The notes: generated by a model not told the origin, from the letters alone. A DNA stretch of 45,309 bases from Niallia circulans NBRC 13626 (GCF_001591585.1 NZ_BCVE01000030.1:1-45309); one strand, 5' to 3'; counted from the stretch's first letter, positions 1 through 8,070 are shown. Numbers and translations: made by a program.

Positions 1-1
1 T

Positions 2-121
2 ATTGAAAAGGAAGTCCGGATCGGCTTTTTTGTAAGCTTAGCATTTGTCCTAATTATCGCATCAGCAACTTTTTTCATGCGACATAAATTGGGAAAAAAC
101 AAGGCGGGTTGTGCAGAGTAA
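2..121 (+). CDS. C-terminal end of a membrane protein (partial)
   Basis: Only the last 39 codons of an open frame are present; it enters from the left edge and stops with TAA at 119-121. The peptide has one strongly hydrophobic segment (FFVSLAFVLIIASATFF) followed by a short basic tail (RHKLGKNK). This is the usual look of the last membrane helix of a transporter or another polytopic membrane protein. The family cannot be named from this piece. It converges on the TetR gene, with a hairpin at 154-189 between them. Confidence 0.6.
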   Translation: MEKEVRIGFFVSLAFVLIIASATFFMRHKLGKNKAGCAE

Positions 122-153
122 ATCAGATTTAAATTTATATAACAGAATAAAAC

Positions 154-189
154 AAGGAAAAGTCAACGTTTAAGCTTTGACTTTTCCTT
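154..189. terminator. Terminator between convergent genes
   Basis: A 13-bp perfect inverted repeat (AAGGAAAAGTCAA at 154-166, TTGACTTTTCCTT at 177-189) encloses a 10-nt loop. On the minus strand it is followed by a T-rich run, so it most likely ends the TetR transcript. It may also stop the gene entering from the left. Confidence 0.75.
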
Positions 190-197
190 CTACACTG

Positions 198-1106
198 TCA
201 TTGATTCCGTTTGGAATATACCTTTTTTATACTATCACTAAGTTTTTGAACCGTTTTAGCATATGGTGTCTCTTTTACCTCTTGCATTAGGGACATTAAT
301 GTACTTTCCATTAAAAAATATCTTGGGTATTTGATCTCTACCTCTTCTTCGATAAATGTTAACAATTGTTCTATTTTCTCTTGACTAGATAGCAATTCTT
401 TATCTTTTTTTAAATCTGCTTTAAACGCATAAAGCATACAAAGAATTTCCTTCTTTCCCACATCATCATCGTTCATGGATTGAAGTGCAATCCAATTATA
501 AAGCGTATCTGGTTTTATAAGGACTTCATTAGATTTAGATAAATGGTTAACCATATCAAGCACCCGATTTACACAGTATTGAACAATTTGATGTATATTT
601 GCGTGGTCTTGATAGATTAATGAATGTACAAAAATACTAGAATGAATCATTCCCATTAACATGATAGAGCAATCTAATAAATACGTTTTATTTTGTGCAC
701 CACATACATCAACTAATCGATTATAAATCCAGCTAAGCTCATGTATTCTTCTATTTTTAATATAATTTTTTAATTCTTCATCCTTTGTAAAAAGAATTTC
801 TTCAAATAAAGAAATGATTTTATATTGGTTATTTGTTCGAATCAACATTTCAATTTGTTTGATAAACAGGGTGCTATCTGTTTCGTCTTGACCCATTAGT
901 AATTGTTTTCTTTGCCATTCCAATTCCGTATAAATATTTTTAAAAATTGAAATTAACAATTCATTTTTACTGGAAAAGTAATTATAAAATGTACCTTTTG
1001 AAATATTACTTGCAGTTAATATATCTTGGATTGATGTCTGCTGAAATCCTTTTTCAATAAATAATTCATGTGCTTTATCCATTACTTGCTTTTTACGTTT
1101 ATTCAT
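198..1106 (-). CDS. TetR/AcrR family transcriptional regulator
   Basis: A predicted DNA-binding repressor of 302 aa. Residues about 5-50 form a typical TetR helix-turn-helix with the signature 'ISKGTFYNYFSSKNEL'. The long helical remainder would be the ligand and dimerisation domain. At 302 aa it is longer than the usual ~190-220 aa, so the C-terminal domain is extended. The ATG at 1104-1106 has an AGGTGG site 5 nt upstream. It diverges from the DHA2 efflux gene at 1382, the classic arrangement of a local repressor beside the pump it controls. An inverted repeat at 1121-1150 lies just upstream of its start and suggests autoregulation. The inducing ligand is unknown. Confidence 0.9.
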   Translation of the reverse strand: MNKRKKQVMDKAHELFIEKGFQQTSIQDILTASNISKGTFYNYFSSKNELLISIFKNIYTELEWQRKQLLMGQDETDSTLFIKQIEMLIRTNNQYKIISLFEEILFTKDEELKNYIKNRRIHELSWIYNRLVDVCGAQNKTYLLDCSIMLMGMIHSSIFVHSLIYQDHANIHQIVQYCVNRVLDMVNHLSKSNEVLIKPDTLYNWIALQSMNDDDVGKKEILCMLYAFKADLKKDKELLSSQEKIEQLLTFIEEEVEIKYPRYFLMESTLMSLMQEVKETPYAKTVQKLSDSIKKVYSKRNQ

Positions 1107-1120
1107 TTAACCACCTTGAA

Positions 1121-1150
1121 TATAAATTTAGACTACCGGTTCAATTTATA
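1121..1150. promoter_or_regulatory. Candidate TetR operator
   Basis: TATAAATT (1121-1128) and AATTTATA (1143-1150) are perfect 8-bp inverted arms flanking a centre that contains ACCGGT. The site lies 14 nt upstream of the TetR start codon. A second shorter inverted repeat, GAAC-5nt-GTTC at 1350-1362, sits just before the ribosome binding site of the DHA2 gene. The half-site GTTC occurs in both. Whether the 302-aa regulator binds either site is inference. Confidence 0.45.
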
Positions 1151-1381
1151 TACTAGGTCATTTAGAACAGATTTACAATCATCCCAATAAAAAAGTAATG
1201 GTAGATTATTGTAATAGCAAGGTTTCAGCTAAAGAAAAAAAGTAGAATTATTAAGTAATTATTTTTTACTTAGGGATTCTAAACATTTTTATTGCATTAT
1301 TTATACTACAGGTATATTATTATTTAAGCTTAGATCCAATGGATAAAAAGAACGTAAAGTTCATAGGGAGGAATTGTTTTA

Positions 1382-2914
1382 ATGAACACAAATGCAACAT
1401 CGAATGAAAAAAAACCGCCATATGGCATTATCGTTATTTTAATGGCAGGTGCCTTTGTCGCATTTTTAAATTCAACGCTTTTAAATATCGCTTTACCATC
1501 TATTAGTGCGGATTTCAAAATTGATCCTTCTGTTGGCCAATGGCTAATAACTGGATATATGCTTGTAAATGGAATTATGATTCCAACATCTGCCTTTTTA
1601 ATTCAAAAATACTCAACAAGAAGATTGTTTATAATAGCAATGTCCTTATTTACAATCGGTACATTAATGGCTGGCATGGCTCATTCTTTCCCAGTACTAT
1701 TGCTTTCGAGAATGATACAGGCTTCTGGATCATCCATTATGATGCCAGTTTTAATGAACTTCTTACTTACCAGCTTTCCTGTTGAAAAACGTGGAAGTGC
1801 TATGGGTGTTTTTGGTCTAATCATGACTTTTGCTCCTGCAATCGGCCCTACATTATCAGGGTATATTGTTGAACATTATGAATGGAGAATGTTGTTCTAT
1901 GTTGTTTCACCAATTGCTATTATTGTGTTAATATCAGCGATTTTTAAAATTAAAGACAAAAAGGAAAAAGTAGATATTCATATCGATCTTTTATCTGTCA
2001 TATTGTCTAGTTTAGGTTTCGGCGGATTACTATATGGATTCAGCTCTGCCGGTACAAAAGGCTGGAGTAATATTCATGTTTATGGAACTTTGATTATTGG
2101 TGCAATAGCCCTTATTTTCTTTGTTCTTCGTCAATTAAAAATGACTACTCCAATGCTAGAGTTCCGAATCTTTAAGTATCCGTTATTCTCCTTATCAGCA
2201 GTAATTACTGTTGTGGTAAACATTGCACTATTCTCTGCGATGTTGTTAATGCCAATGTACATTCAAACCGTGAGAGGCATTTCACCATTCCACTCTGGTC
2301 TCTTATTATTGCCTGGTGCTATTATTATGGGGATTATGTCTCCTATTACAGGAAGACTTTTTGATAAATATGGAGCAAGAACACTTGCCTTAGTTGGTTT
2401 AACATTGACTGCCATTACAACATATATGTTTAGTCAATTATCCATGACCACTACGACAACTACACTTGTTCTTATCTATTCCTTGCGTATGTTTGGTATG
2501 TCCATGGTTATGATGCCGATTATGACGAATGGTTTAAATGAATTACCATCTCGAATGAATCCTCATGGGACAGCTTTAAATAATACATTGTCTCAAGTTT
2601 CTGGGGCGATTGGTTCTGCAGTTATGATTACAATCATGTCACAACGTACCAAAACACATGGTGAGGAACTAGCAGCTAATGCAATGCAGCAAATGAGTAA
2701 TACAACCACTCAGCCAACTCCTGAAGCAATTGCCACTATGAAGGAACAGCTGGGAATGCAGGCAATGCTGGAAGGAATTAATGATGCTTTCCTTATTTCT
2801 GTCGGAATTGTCATTGTAGCACTTGTTCTTGCAGCATTTGTAAAGCGGGCTGTTCCGCCAAAAGATACAGAGCAACAAACTAGTCCAGCGAAAATGAAAG
2901 AAGCAGTTGAATAA
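1382..2914 (+). CDS. DHA2 family (EmrB/QacA-type) MFS drug efflux transporter
   Basis: A 510-aa polytopic membrane protein predicted to export drugs or other toxic compounds by proton antiport. It matches the 14-helix DHA2 family: motif D1-like 'LNIALPSISADF' after helix 1, the 'GYMLVNGIMIP' helix 2, an R-containing helix 4 'LLSRMIQASGSSIMMPV', and antiporter motif C 'FAPAIGPTLSGYIV' in helix 5. The length fits DHA2 proteins such as LmrB or MdtP of Bacillus, but I cannot assign an orthologue. A GGGAGG site (1366-1371) precedes the ATG by 10 nt. It is divergent from the TetR gene, which is the likely regulator. A terminator follows at 2924-2951. Confidence 0.92.
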   Translation: MNTNATSNEKKPPYGIIVILMAGAFVAFLNSTLLNIALPSISADFKIDPSVGQWLITGYMLVNGIMIPTSAFLIQKYSTRRLFIIAMSLFTIGTLMAGMAHSFPVLLLSRMIQASGSSIMMPVLMNFLLTSFPVEKRGSAMGVFGLIMTFAPAIGPTLSGYIVEHYEWRMLFYVVSPIAIIVLISAIFKIKDKKEKVDIHIDLLSVILSSLGFGGLLYGFSSAGTKGWSNIHVYGTLIIGAIALIFFVLRQLKMTTPMLEFRIFKYPLFSLSAVITVVVNIALFSAMLLMPMYIQTVRGISPFHSGLLLLPGAIIMGIMSPITGRLFDKYGARTLALVGLTLTAITTYMFSQLSMTTTTTTLVLIYSLRMFGMSMVMMPIMTNGLNELPSRMNPHGTALNNTLSQVSGAIGSAVMITIMSQRTKTHGEELAANAMQQMSNTTTQPTPEAIATMKEQLGMQAMLEGINDAFLISVGIVIVALVLAAFVKRAVPPKDTEQQTSPAKMKEAVE

Positions 2915-2923
2915 ACTTACTTA

Positions 2924-2951
2924 CAGTCAGCGTCAATCGCTGGCTGTTTTT
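2924..2951 (+). terminator. Rho-independent terminator of the DHA2 gene
   Basis: CAGTCAGCG (2924-2932) pairs with CGCTGGCTG (2938-2946), with one G-U pair, and is followed by TTTTT. It starts 10 nt after the stop codon. Confidence 0.85.
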
Positions 2952-2954
2952 GTA

Positions 2955-2993
2955 TAAAAAAACAAGGATGTTCCTTTAATGGACATCCTTGTT
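2955..2993 (-). terminator. Terminator of bdhA
   Basis: The arms ACAAGGATG-T-TCC and GGACATCCTTGT (about 2962-2992) pair with a single bulge. On the minus strand a run of seven T follows (2961-2955). It lies 18 nt beyond the bdhA stop codon. Confidence 0.8.
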
Positions 2994-3010
2994 TATGATC
3001 ATTGCTTTGT

Positions 3011-4051
3011 TTATTCAGCACTTACTAAAATCTTTACTTGATTTTTTTCAGAAATCAGTGATTGGAAACCTTCCTCGATCACTTCATCTAATTTAATCTT
3101 TTTAGTCACCAATTTGTCTGCGGAAAAGTAGCCTTTTCGCATTAAATTCAACACACTTGGAAATACATCTCGATAACCAATAATTCCCTTAATAGTACGT
3201 TCTTTAATAACGATATCATTAGGAAGAATTTCCGCTCCTTTTTCCCAAATACTTACAATAACAGTTTCACCAGAAATAGTAGTGGATTGAATGGCTTGTC
3301 TTAGAACTACTGGAACGCCAGTTACTTCAAAGGAGACATCTACTCCACCATTTGTGCGGCGAACAAGTTCTGCAACAACATCTTCATAATTAGCTGGATT
3401 TACAACGATTGCACCAAGTTCTTCTGCTTTTGCCTGGCGTTCAGGAGAAAGCTCAACTGCATAAATATCTGTCGCCCCTGCTGCTTTTAAAGCTTCTATT
3501 ACTAACAATCCAATTGGACCACAGCCAAAAACTGCTGCCGTATCCCCTGCCTGTATTTTACTTGATCTTACTGCGTATAAAGCAACAGCAGAAGGTTCTA
3601 CTAATGCGCCTTGCTCATAGGATAACTCATCCGGCAATTTATGCAGTAATTCTGTATCAACAGAAACATATTCAGAGAAACCTCCTCCGCCTCCTGCTAA
3701 ACCAAGAAATCCCATATTCTCATCTAAGTTATAAGCGCCTTGGTGACCATGTGTAGCAAAAATAGGTTCCACCACCACACGATCTCCCACTTGATAGTCG
3801 GTTACGCCTGCTCCAATTTCTACTATTTCTCCAGAAAATTCATGTCCTAATGTTACAGGAGCCACTTCATTTGTTAAAGGATGTGGCTGATCCACAGGTA
3901 TAAAGATAGGACCTCCTAAATATTCGTGTAAATCACTCCCGCAAATTCCACACCACTTTACTTTAAGTTTTACCTTTCCTGGTGCTACTTGCGGTTCTTC
4001 TATATTTTCTAAGCGAATATCTTTTTGGTTATGCCATCTTAATGCTTTCAT
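3011..4051 (-). CDS. bdhA: (R,R)-2,3-butanediol dehydrogenase / acetoin reductase
   Basis: A zinc-dependent medium-chain dehydrogenase that interconverts acetoin and 2,3-butanediol with NAD(H) in the cytosol, part of overflow fermentation. The sequence is very close to B. subtilis BdhA over its whole length. The catalytic zinc signature 'GHEFSGEIVEIG', the active-site 'KWCGICGSDLHE' and the Rossmann motif 'VFGCGPIGLL' are all visible. I start it at the ATG at 4049-4051 (346 aa, the BdhA length), 12 nt after AAAGGGGA. A TTG three codons upstream (4060) is open but sits too close to that site. It diverges from a LysR regulator, so control by that protein is plausible. Its own terminator follows at 2955-2993. 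Confidence 0.93.
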   Translation of the reverse strand: MKALRWHNQKDIRLENIEEPQVAPGKVKLKVKWCGICGSDLHEYLGGPIFIPVDQPHPLTNEVAPVTLGHEFSGEIVEIGAGVTDYQVGDRVVVEPIFATHGHQGAYNLDENMGFLGLAGGGGGFSEYVSVDTELLHKLPDELSYEQGALVEPSAVALYAVRSSKIQAGDTAAVFGCGPIGLLVIEALKAAGATDIYAVELSPERQAKAEELGAIVVNPANYEDVVAELVRRTNGGVDVSFEVTGVPVVLRQAIQSTTISGETVIVSIWEKGAEILPNDIVIKERTIKGIIGYRDVFPSVLNLMRKGYFSADKLVTKKIKLDEVIEEGFQSLISEKNQVKILVSAE

Positions 4052-4199
4052 TTTTAACAAACATCCCCTTTGACCTTAATAGGTTTATAGCCGTATCCTT
4101 TTATTTTGAGCAACTTGTTATTTAAGGCCTTAAAAAACTTAAGTTTCAGAAACAATTTAATTATAGTACTTATATGATTAATTTAAAATTATATTATAA

Positions 4200-4229
4200 T
4201 TAACTATAGTTAACGATTACTTAACTATA
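4200..4229. promoter_or_regulatory. Palindrome and direct repeat, candidate LysR-type binding site
   Basis: TTAACTATAGTTAA at 4200-4213 is a perfect 14-bp palindrome. Its half TTAACTATA recurs at 4221-4229, exactly 21 bp (two helical turns) away. Between them, GTTAA-7nt-TTAAC (4209-4225) gives a T-N11-A type dyad as used by LysR proteins. The cluster is 28 nt upstream of the LysR start codon and about 150 nt upstream of bdhA, fitting autoregulation plus control of bdhA. Binding is inferred. Confidence 0.55.
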
Positions 4230-4256
4230 TTCTTCTTTTTAAGAAAGGAACTACTT

Positions 4257-5144
4257 ATGAATATAGAACAATTAAAATATATAGTAGAAATCTCCCATTC
4301 CAGCTCTTTAAAGACAGCTGCAACTAAGTTAAATATTTCTTTACCTGCCCTTAGTCAGTCTGTAACAAAACTAGAGAAAGAGTTGAACATTGAAATTTTT
4401 CATCGCTCTAGAAAGGGGACCTATCCAACTGAGGAAGGAAAAATACTCATCCAAAAAGCTACTGGTGTACTAGAGAAATTCCAAGAGTTTTTAGACGAAG
4501 CTGAAAGCTTTGCCCATATCCTAAAAGGTGAGTTAAAAATTGCCACCTTTCCTGGACCGCTGGATTTATTAGCTGATCAAATTACTTTATACAAAAAAGA
4601 GTTCCCTTACATAAAGGCATCTATTGAGGAAGATAACTCACAGCATATAATTGAAAAAGTAAAAAAAGAGGAAATAGATATTGGTTTCATTATTTATACC
4701 GAGGAGGATATCAAGAAAAACAGCAGCTTGCATTTCCATAAACTATATGATGGATGCATGGTTGTAGCAGTAAATAAAGACTCTCCTTTAGCAAACAATG
4801 AAAATATTACAGAGGAAATGTTAATAAACCAGCCTATTATTTTGTATAATGATCATTCTATTTTAGAATTCGTGCAAAACTTAGATATTGTCGATGATGA
4901 CATGGAAATATTATTTACAACCAACAATGTGGAAACTATTCGGTATGCCTTAGAAAGAAATACGGCCATTAACATTGGCTATGATTATGCATTTAAAACA
5001 ATAACTGGGTTAGCAAACAATGATAGCTATGTAACTCTGCCTTTCGTTGATACCATAATAAATTCCTATTACTTCGGATATATTTATCCAATAGATAAAG
5101 GTATTTCTAAGGTAGCTAAAGAGTTCTTAAATAGGCTGACATAA
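4257..5144 (+). CDS. LysR family transcriptional regulator
   Basis: A 295-aa predicted LysR activator or repressor. The N-terminal winged helix (residues 1-60) reads 'MNIEQLKYIVEISHSSSLK...ALSQSVTKLEKELNIEIFHRS', standard for the family. A periplasmic-binding-fold effector domain follows from about residue 90. The ATG at 4257 has AAAGGA 7 nt upstream. It is transcribed away from bdhA, whose expression it probably controls in response to a fermentation intermediate, by analogy with AlsR in Bacillus. The effector is not evident from sequence. It carries a small inverted repeat over its stop codon (AATAGGCT/AGCCTATT, 5130-5156) that may act as a weak shared terminator with the VanZ gene. Confidence 0.9.
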   Translation: MNIEQLKYIVEISHSSSLKTAATKLNISLPALSQSVTKLEKELNIEIFHRSRKGTYPTEEGKILIQKATGVLEKFQEFLDEAESFAHILKGELKIATFPGPLDLLADQITLYKKEFPYIKASIEEDNSQHIIEKVKKEEIDIGFIIYTEEDIKKNSSLHFHKLYDGCMVVAVNKDSPLANNENITEEMLINQPIILYNDHSILEFVQNLDIVDDDMEILFTTNNVETIRYALERNTAINIGYDYAFKTITGLANNDSYVTLPFVDTIINSYYFGYIYPIDKGISKVAKEFLNRLT

Positions 5145-5166
5145 AGTTAGCCTATTGCCAGCTGCA

Positions 5167-5775
5167 TTATTTACTATTCCTTCTAATGCCAGAATCTTTC
5201 CCTATATGAAAAAGATTCTGGAACATCTTATAAAGACCGAACCCAAACATAATTCCTACGGCATTTAATATAACATCATCAATATCCGTACTTCTCCCTA
5301 TAAATAATTGAATTATTTCTATCAAAAGAGGAATACAGATAGCTATCCAAAATATGGAGGAAAACGTTCTAAATGCTTTCCATAATAATGGGAGAAAAAT
5401 ACCAAAAGGGACAAAAATAAGAATATTCCCTAATAGATTGAGCAGTGACACTTCATTCCAATTACTTACTTGATCATTTTCTAGGGCAAAATAAGAAATA
5501 ATCGTGGCAAAAGGGATAAGATTAATGCTTCTTAGTCCCTCAGACCATTGAATATAAAGTTGCTGCTTACCTTCCTCAACTGTTATATACCAATGGGGAA
5601 TAATAGTCTGGGATGCTACCCCTATGCAGAACATCACAAACAGGAAGAGGAGAGTTTCTTTCATCCAAACTATTGGTTGTGTTTTATATTTAACAGATAA
5701 ATATCGACTTATCAGATAAATCGGTGCTCCAATCAATATGTAAATAACCATTGACTCAAGATACATTCTAATCAT
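5167..5775 (-). CDS. VanZ family membrane protein
   Basis: A 202-aa integral membrane protein of the VanZ-like family, named after the teicoplanin-resistance protein VanZ; the biochemical role of the family is not settled. About five hydrophobic helices are visible. The VanZ hallmarks are 'INLIPFATI', 'NLLGNILIFVPFGIFLPLL', 'EIIQLFIGRSTDIDDVILN' and a C-terminal glycine-containing helix. A GGGAG site lies 6 nt before the ATG at 5773-5775. It is the last gene of a four-gene operon (sigma factor, wHTH protein, SEDS protein, VanZ) and begins only 16 nt after the SEDS stop codon. Its position suggests a part in cell-envelope maintenance under control of the ECF sigma factor. Confidence 0.85.
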   Translation of the reverse strand: MIRMYLESMVIYILIGAPIYLISRYLSVKYKTQPIVWMKETLLFLFVMFCIGVASQTIIPHWYITVEEGKQQLYIQWSEGLRSINLIPFATIISYFALENDQVSNWNEVSLLNLLGNILIFVPFGIFLPLLWKAFRTFSSIFWIAICIPLLIEIIQLFIGRSTDIDDVILNAVGIMFGFGLYKMFQNLFHIGKDSGIRRNSK

Positions 5776-5791
5776 ATCGTGCTCCCAAATA

Positions 5792-7027
5792 TTATTGAAA
5801 GTTTTTTCTGCGCATAATACTTAAAATAAGACCAATTAATAAAGCATTAATAACGGTTGAAACAAGACCATAGCTTATGAATGGCAAGGATAATGAAATA
5901 ACCGGTAGAAATCCTACGCACATTCCTAGATTATAAACAACTTGAACACTATACAGCGTAATAGATCCTATTAATAGAAATTTCGCATATGGATTCTTTA
6001 TTTTTTTGACATTGCCAATCATCTTCAGAATAAGTGCTCCAAATAATAATACAAGAAACACAGCCAACATATATCCAAATTGATAGGTGAGTTGCAGAAA
6101 AACTGTGTCTGTATTATTAATAAAAGTTAACACTTCCATATCTGGTGAACCAACCCATTTTAAATCAGCCCACATTTTTTGTCGATATAAATAAAAATAA
6201 CCAGCTTCTTCGGCATATCTTTCAGGAAATAGAAATGCCATTAGTCTATTTAATTGATAACTTCCTCTTGTAAGAAAAAGAAGCCATAAAAGAAGAATTG
6301 TTCCTATTCCATATGTAATAAAGACTTTCCGTTTAGAAAAGCTGCTCCAAAATAGCATGATTGCGACTGTAAAAATATAAATAAAAACAGTAGAAATACT
6401 ATCAAATCCGAAGAGAAATAAGACACATGAAAAGAAAAATAAACACAAGAAAGAAACATATGTAAATTCTTTCTTACTAAAAAAGGAAGCCCAAGCTAAT
6501 AAAAAAAAGGGGATGGCCATTATGCCTTGGAGTATAATTGGTCCAATTTTTATATAGTTCGCTCCATTAATCATATGATTGCTAAAGAAAATAATGGATA
6601 TCAATAACGACGATCCTATTGCATAAAATAAAAATCCAAAATTAGCAAATTTGCGATAGTCCACATACATAAAGCCAATGACTATTACAATCCCCAAGCA
6701 AGTCATTAATAACTTAAGAATGATAAAATGATGAGAAGAAGATAACGTTGGCAAAATCCCTATCATTAACAGACTCACTGTTAAGGTAACAATAGCCCAA
6801 TCAATCGTCGGACGGTAGATTTCACTTAATTCTCGTCCTAATTGGGAAGGACTTCCCATTTCATTAATTGCTTTTTCTTCTGCTTCACTTTCTGACAACC
6901 CTTTTTTTATCCATCCTTTTTTTGCAAGTTGAATATGATACTCCATTTCTAATTTAATCGATTCCTTTGCTTCTTTCGATTTCACTTGCTCTGTCACTTT
7001 ATCTAAAAATAAATGTTTATTATTCAT
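5792..7027 (-). CDS. SEDS (FtsW/RodA/SpoVE-type) protein with N-terminal helical prefix domain
   Basis: A 411-aa fusion. Residues 1-72 form a soluble helical domain with 'LEMEYHIQLAKKGWIKKG', then 'SESEAEEKAINEMGSP', the pattern of the permease-prefix/HAAS-like (DUF1700-related) signalling domains found beside PadR-type regulators. Residues 75-411 form a roughly ten-helix SEDS domain, the family of peptidoglycan glycosyltransferases. The conserved catalytic region is present as 'NNTDTVFLQLTYQFGYM', with Asp307 matching the essential Asp of the FtsW/RodA 'TDFIFA' motif, and the C-terminal 'LPFISYG' motif is kept. The gene overlaps the wHTH gene by 8 nt, so translation is probably coupled. It may be a stress- or stage-specific peptidoglycan polymerase; activity is inferred, not shown. 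Confidence 0.85.
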   Translation of the reverse strand: MNNKHLFLDKVTEQVKSKEAKESIKLEMEYHIQLAKKGWIKKGLSESEAEEKAINEMGSPSQLGRELSEIYRPTIDWAIVTLTVSLLMIGILPTLSSSHHFIILKLLMTCLGIVIVIGFMYVDYRKFANFGFLFYAIGSSLLISIIFFSNHMINGANYIKIGPIILQGIMAIPFFLLAWASFFSKKEFTYVSFLCLFFFSCVLFLFGFDSISTVFIYIFTVAIMLFWSSFSKRKVFITYGIGTILLLWLLFLTRGSYQLNRLMAFLFPERYAEEAGYFYLYRQKMWADLKWVGSPDMEVLTFINNTDTVFLQLTYQFGYMLAVFLVLLFGALILKMIGNVKKIKNPYAKFLLIGSITLYSVQVVYNLGMCVGFLPVISLSLPFISYGLVSTVINALLIGLILSIMRRKNFQ

Positions 7028-7436
7028 TTACGTACACCCAATCTATCAGTTCTCTAATATTTTTGCTGCGTCCCCCTTCTGCTTCCAACTTTTTTTCGAG
7101 CTTTTTTCCTTTGCGATCTATTTGGTAATATTTAACCTTGTTATTGTCCCACTCTGAAGCAATTATATTTCTCTGTTCCAATCGATGCAGAAAAGTATAG
7201 ATAAATCCTTCTTGATTCTCAAACTTTTGAAAGCCGCGAGCACGTAACAACTCTGTTAATTCAAAACCAGTTTTTCTAGTATGAAGTAATTGCAAAGCTG
7301 CTAAAAGAATTTCCTCTTCCTTATTCTTTATTTGAATTTTTTTCATAATTTCTTTGCGATGCTCAGCAGTAAATGAAAGATGATTAAAATAAGTCTTTTT
7401 CAAACCAGCTTGTAGTTTTTTTAGTCGTTTTTCCAT
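7020..7436 (-). CDS. PadR-like winged-helix protein in the anti-sigma position
   Basis: A 138-aa soluble protein. Residues about 40-115 look like a PadR-type winged helix ('GFELTELLRARGF', 'FIYTFLHRLEQRNIIASEW', 'KVKYYQIDRKGKKLEKKL'). The first 40 residues are a basic helical extension containing 'YFNHLSFTAEHRKEIMKKI', not usual for PadR proteins and somewhat like the N-terminal sigma-binding stretches of small anti-sigma factors. It overlaps the sigma gene by 16 nt at its start and the SEDS gene by 8 nt at its end; GGAGATG inside the sigma gene serves as ribosome binding site. It may be a transcriptional regulator, or a soluble partner or inhibitor of the sigma factor. Neither can be settled from sequence. 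Confidence 0.75.
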   Translation of the reverse strand: MEKRLKKLQAGLKKTYFNHLSFTAEHRKEIMKKIQIKNKEEEILLAALQLLHTRKTGFELTELLRARGFQKFENQEGFIYTFLHRLEQRNIIASEWDNNKVKYYQIDRKGKKLEKKLEAEGGRSKNIRELIDWVYVNE

Positions 7437-7972
7437 TTTTCTTCATCTCCAATCATTTTTAATAATTGCTTTGCTCTTCTTAATCGGGTTTTGATCGTAT
7501 TTTCATTAACCCCTATTATCCTGGCAATCTCCTTTATCGTTAATTCTTCAAAGTAAAAGAGGAAGATAATTTCTCGATACAGAATAGGTAAACTCATCAC
7601 AGCCTGCACAAGCCATTGTTCTTCCTCTTTTTGAACAATGGCTTGTGCAATATTTTCTTTACTGTCTTCTCCATAAATATATTCGTCATCCACTTTTATG
7701 ACATTTTTTGTATACCAGCTTTTCAAATAGTCTTTACAGTGGTTAATAGCAATTCTCCAAAGCCATGTTCGAAAACTAGATTTTCCTTTATACTTATGGA
7801 TGGAATAATATACTTTCACAAAAATATCTTGTGTTAATTCTTCTGCGACCGCTTCATTTTTGACATATGAAAAGACTAAATGTAATAGCTCTTGTCCATA
7901 TGTAATCATAATTTCATCAAATATTTCTTCTTTATTGTCTATTTCTTTCCAGCATGCTGACAATTCTTCCAA
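7421..7972 (-). CDS. ECF-type RNA polymerase sigma factor
   Basis: A 183-aa group IV sigma factor. Region 2 spans about residues 20-90 ('AEELTQDIFVKVYYSIHKY', 'FRTWLWRIAINHCKDYL') and region 4 about 120-175 ('LPILYREIIFLFYFEELT', 'IKEIARIIGVNENTIKTRL'). The start is TTG at 7970-7972, preceded by an excellent AAGGAGGT at 8 nt; no ATG fits. It heads an overlapping operon with a wHTH protein, a SEDS protein and a VanZ protein. No transmembrane anti-sigma factor is encoded next to it, unlike most Bacillus ECF factors. An ECF-type promoter just upstream (8001-8025) suggests positive autoregulation. Confidence 0.92.
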   Translation of the reverse strand: MEELSACWKEIDNKEEIFDEIMITYGQELLHLVFSYVKNEAVAEELTQDIFVKVYYSIHKYKGKSSFRTWLWRIAINHCKDYLKSWYTKNVIKVDDEYIYGEDSKENIAQAIVQKEEEQWLVQAVMSLPILYREIIFLFYFEELTIKEIARIIGVNENTIKTRLRRAKQLLKMIGDEEKWKND

Positions 7973-8000
7973 AACAATAAACCTCCTTACCTAACAATTA

Positions 8001-8025
8001 GACGACACACAGGAGAAAAAGGTTT
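8001..8025 (-). promoter_or_regulatory. Candidate autoregulatory ECF sigma promoter
   Basis: On the minus strand AAAC (8025-8022) and CGTC (8004-8001) are separated by 17 nt. This matches the usual ECF -35 'AAC' and -10 'CGTC' pattern of SigM/SigW/SigX-type promoters. Transcription would start near 7993, leaving a leader of about 20 nt that contains the AAGGAGGT site of the sigma gene. Confidence 0.6.
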
Positions 8026-8070
8026 GGATAAATTCGTGTAAATCAATCTCATTATTAAAATAAAGCCTTT

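Noticed and set aside
5130-5156. Inverted repeat AATAGGCT/AGCCTATT as a full terminator
   Set aside because: There is no T tract on the plus strand and it overlaps the LysR stop codon; at most a weak shared terminator.
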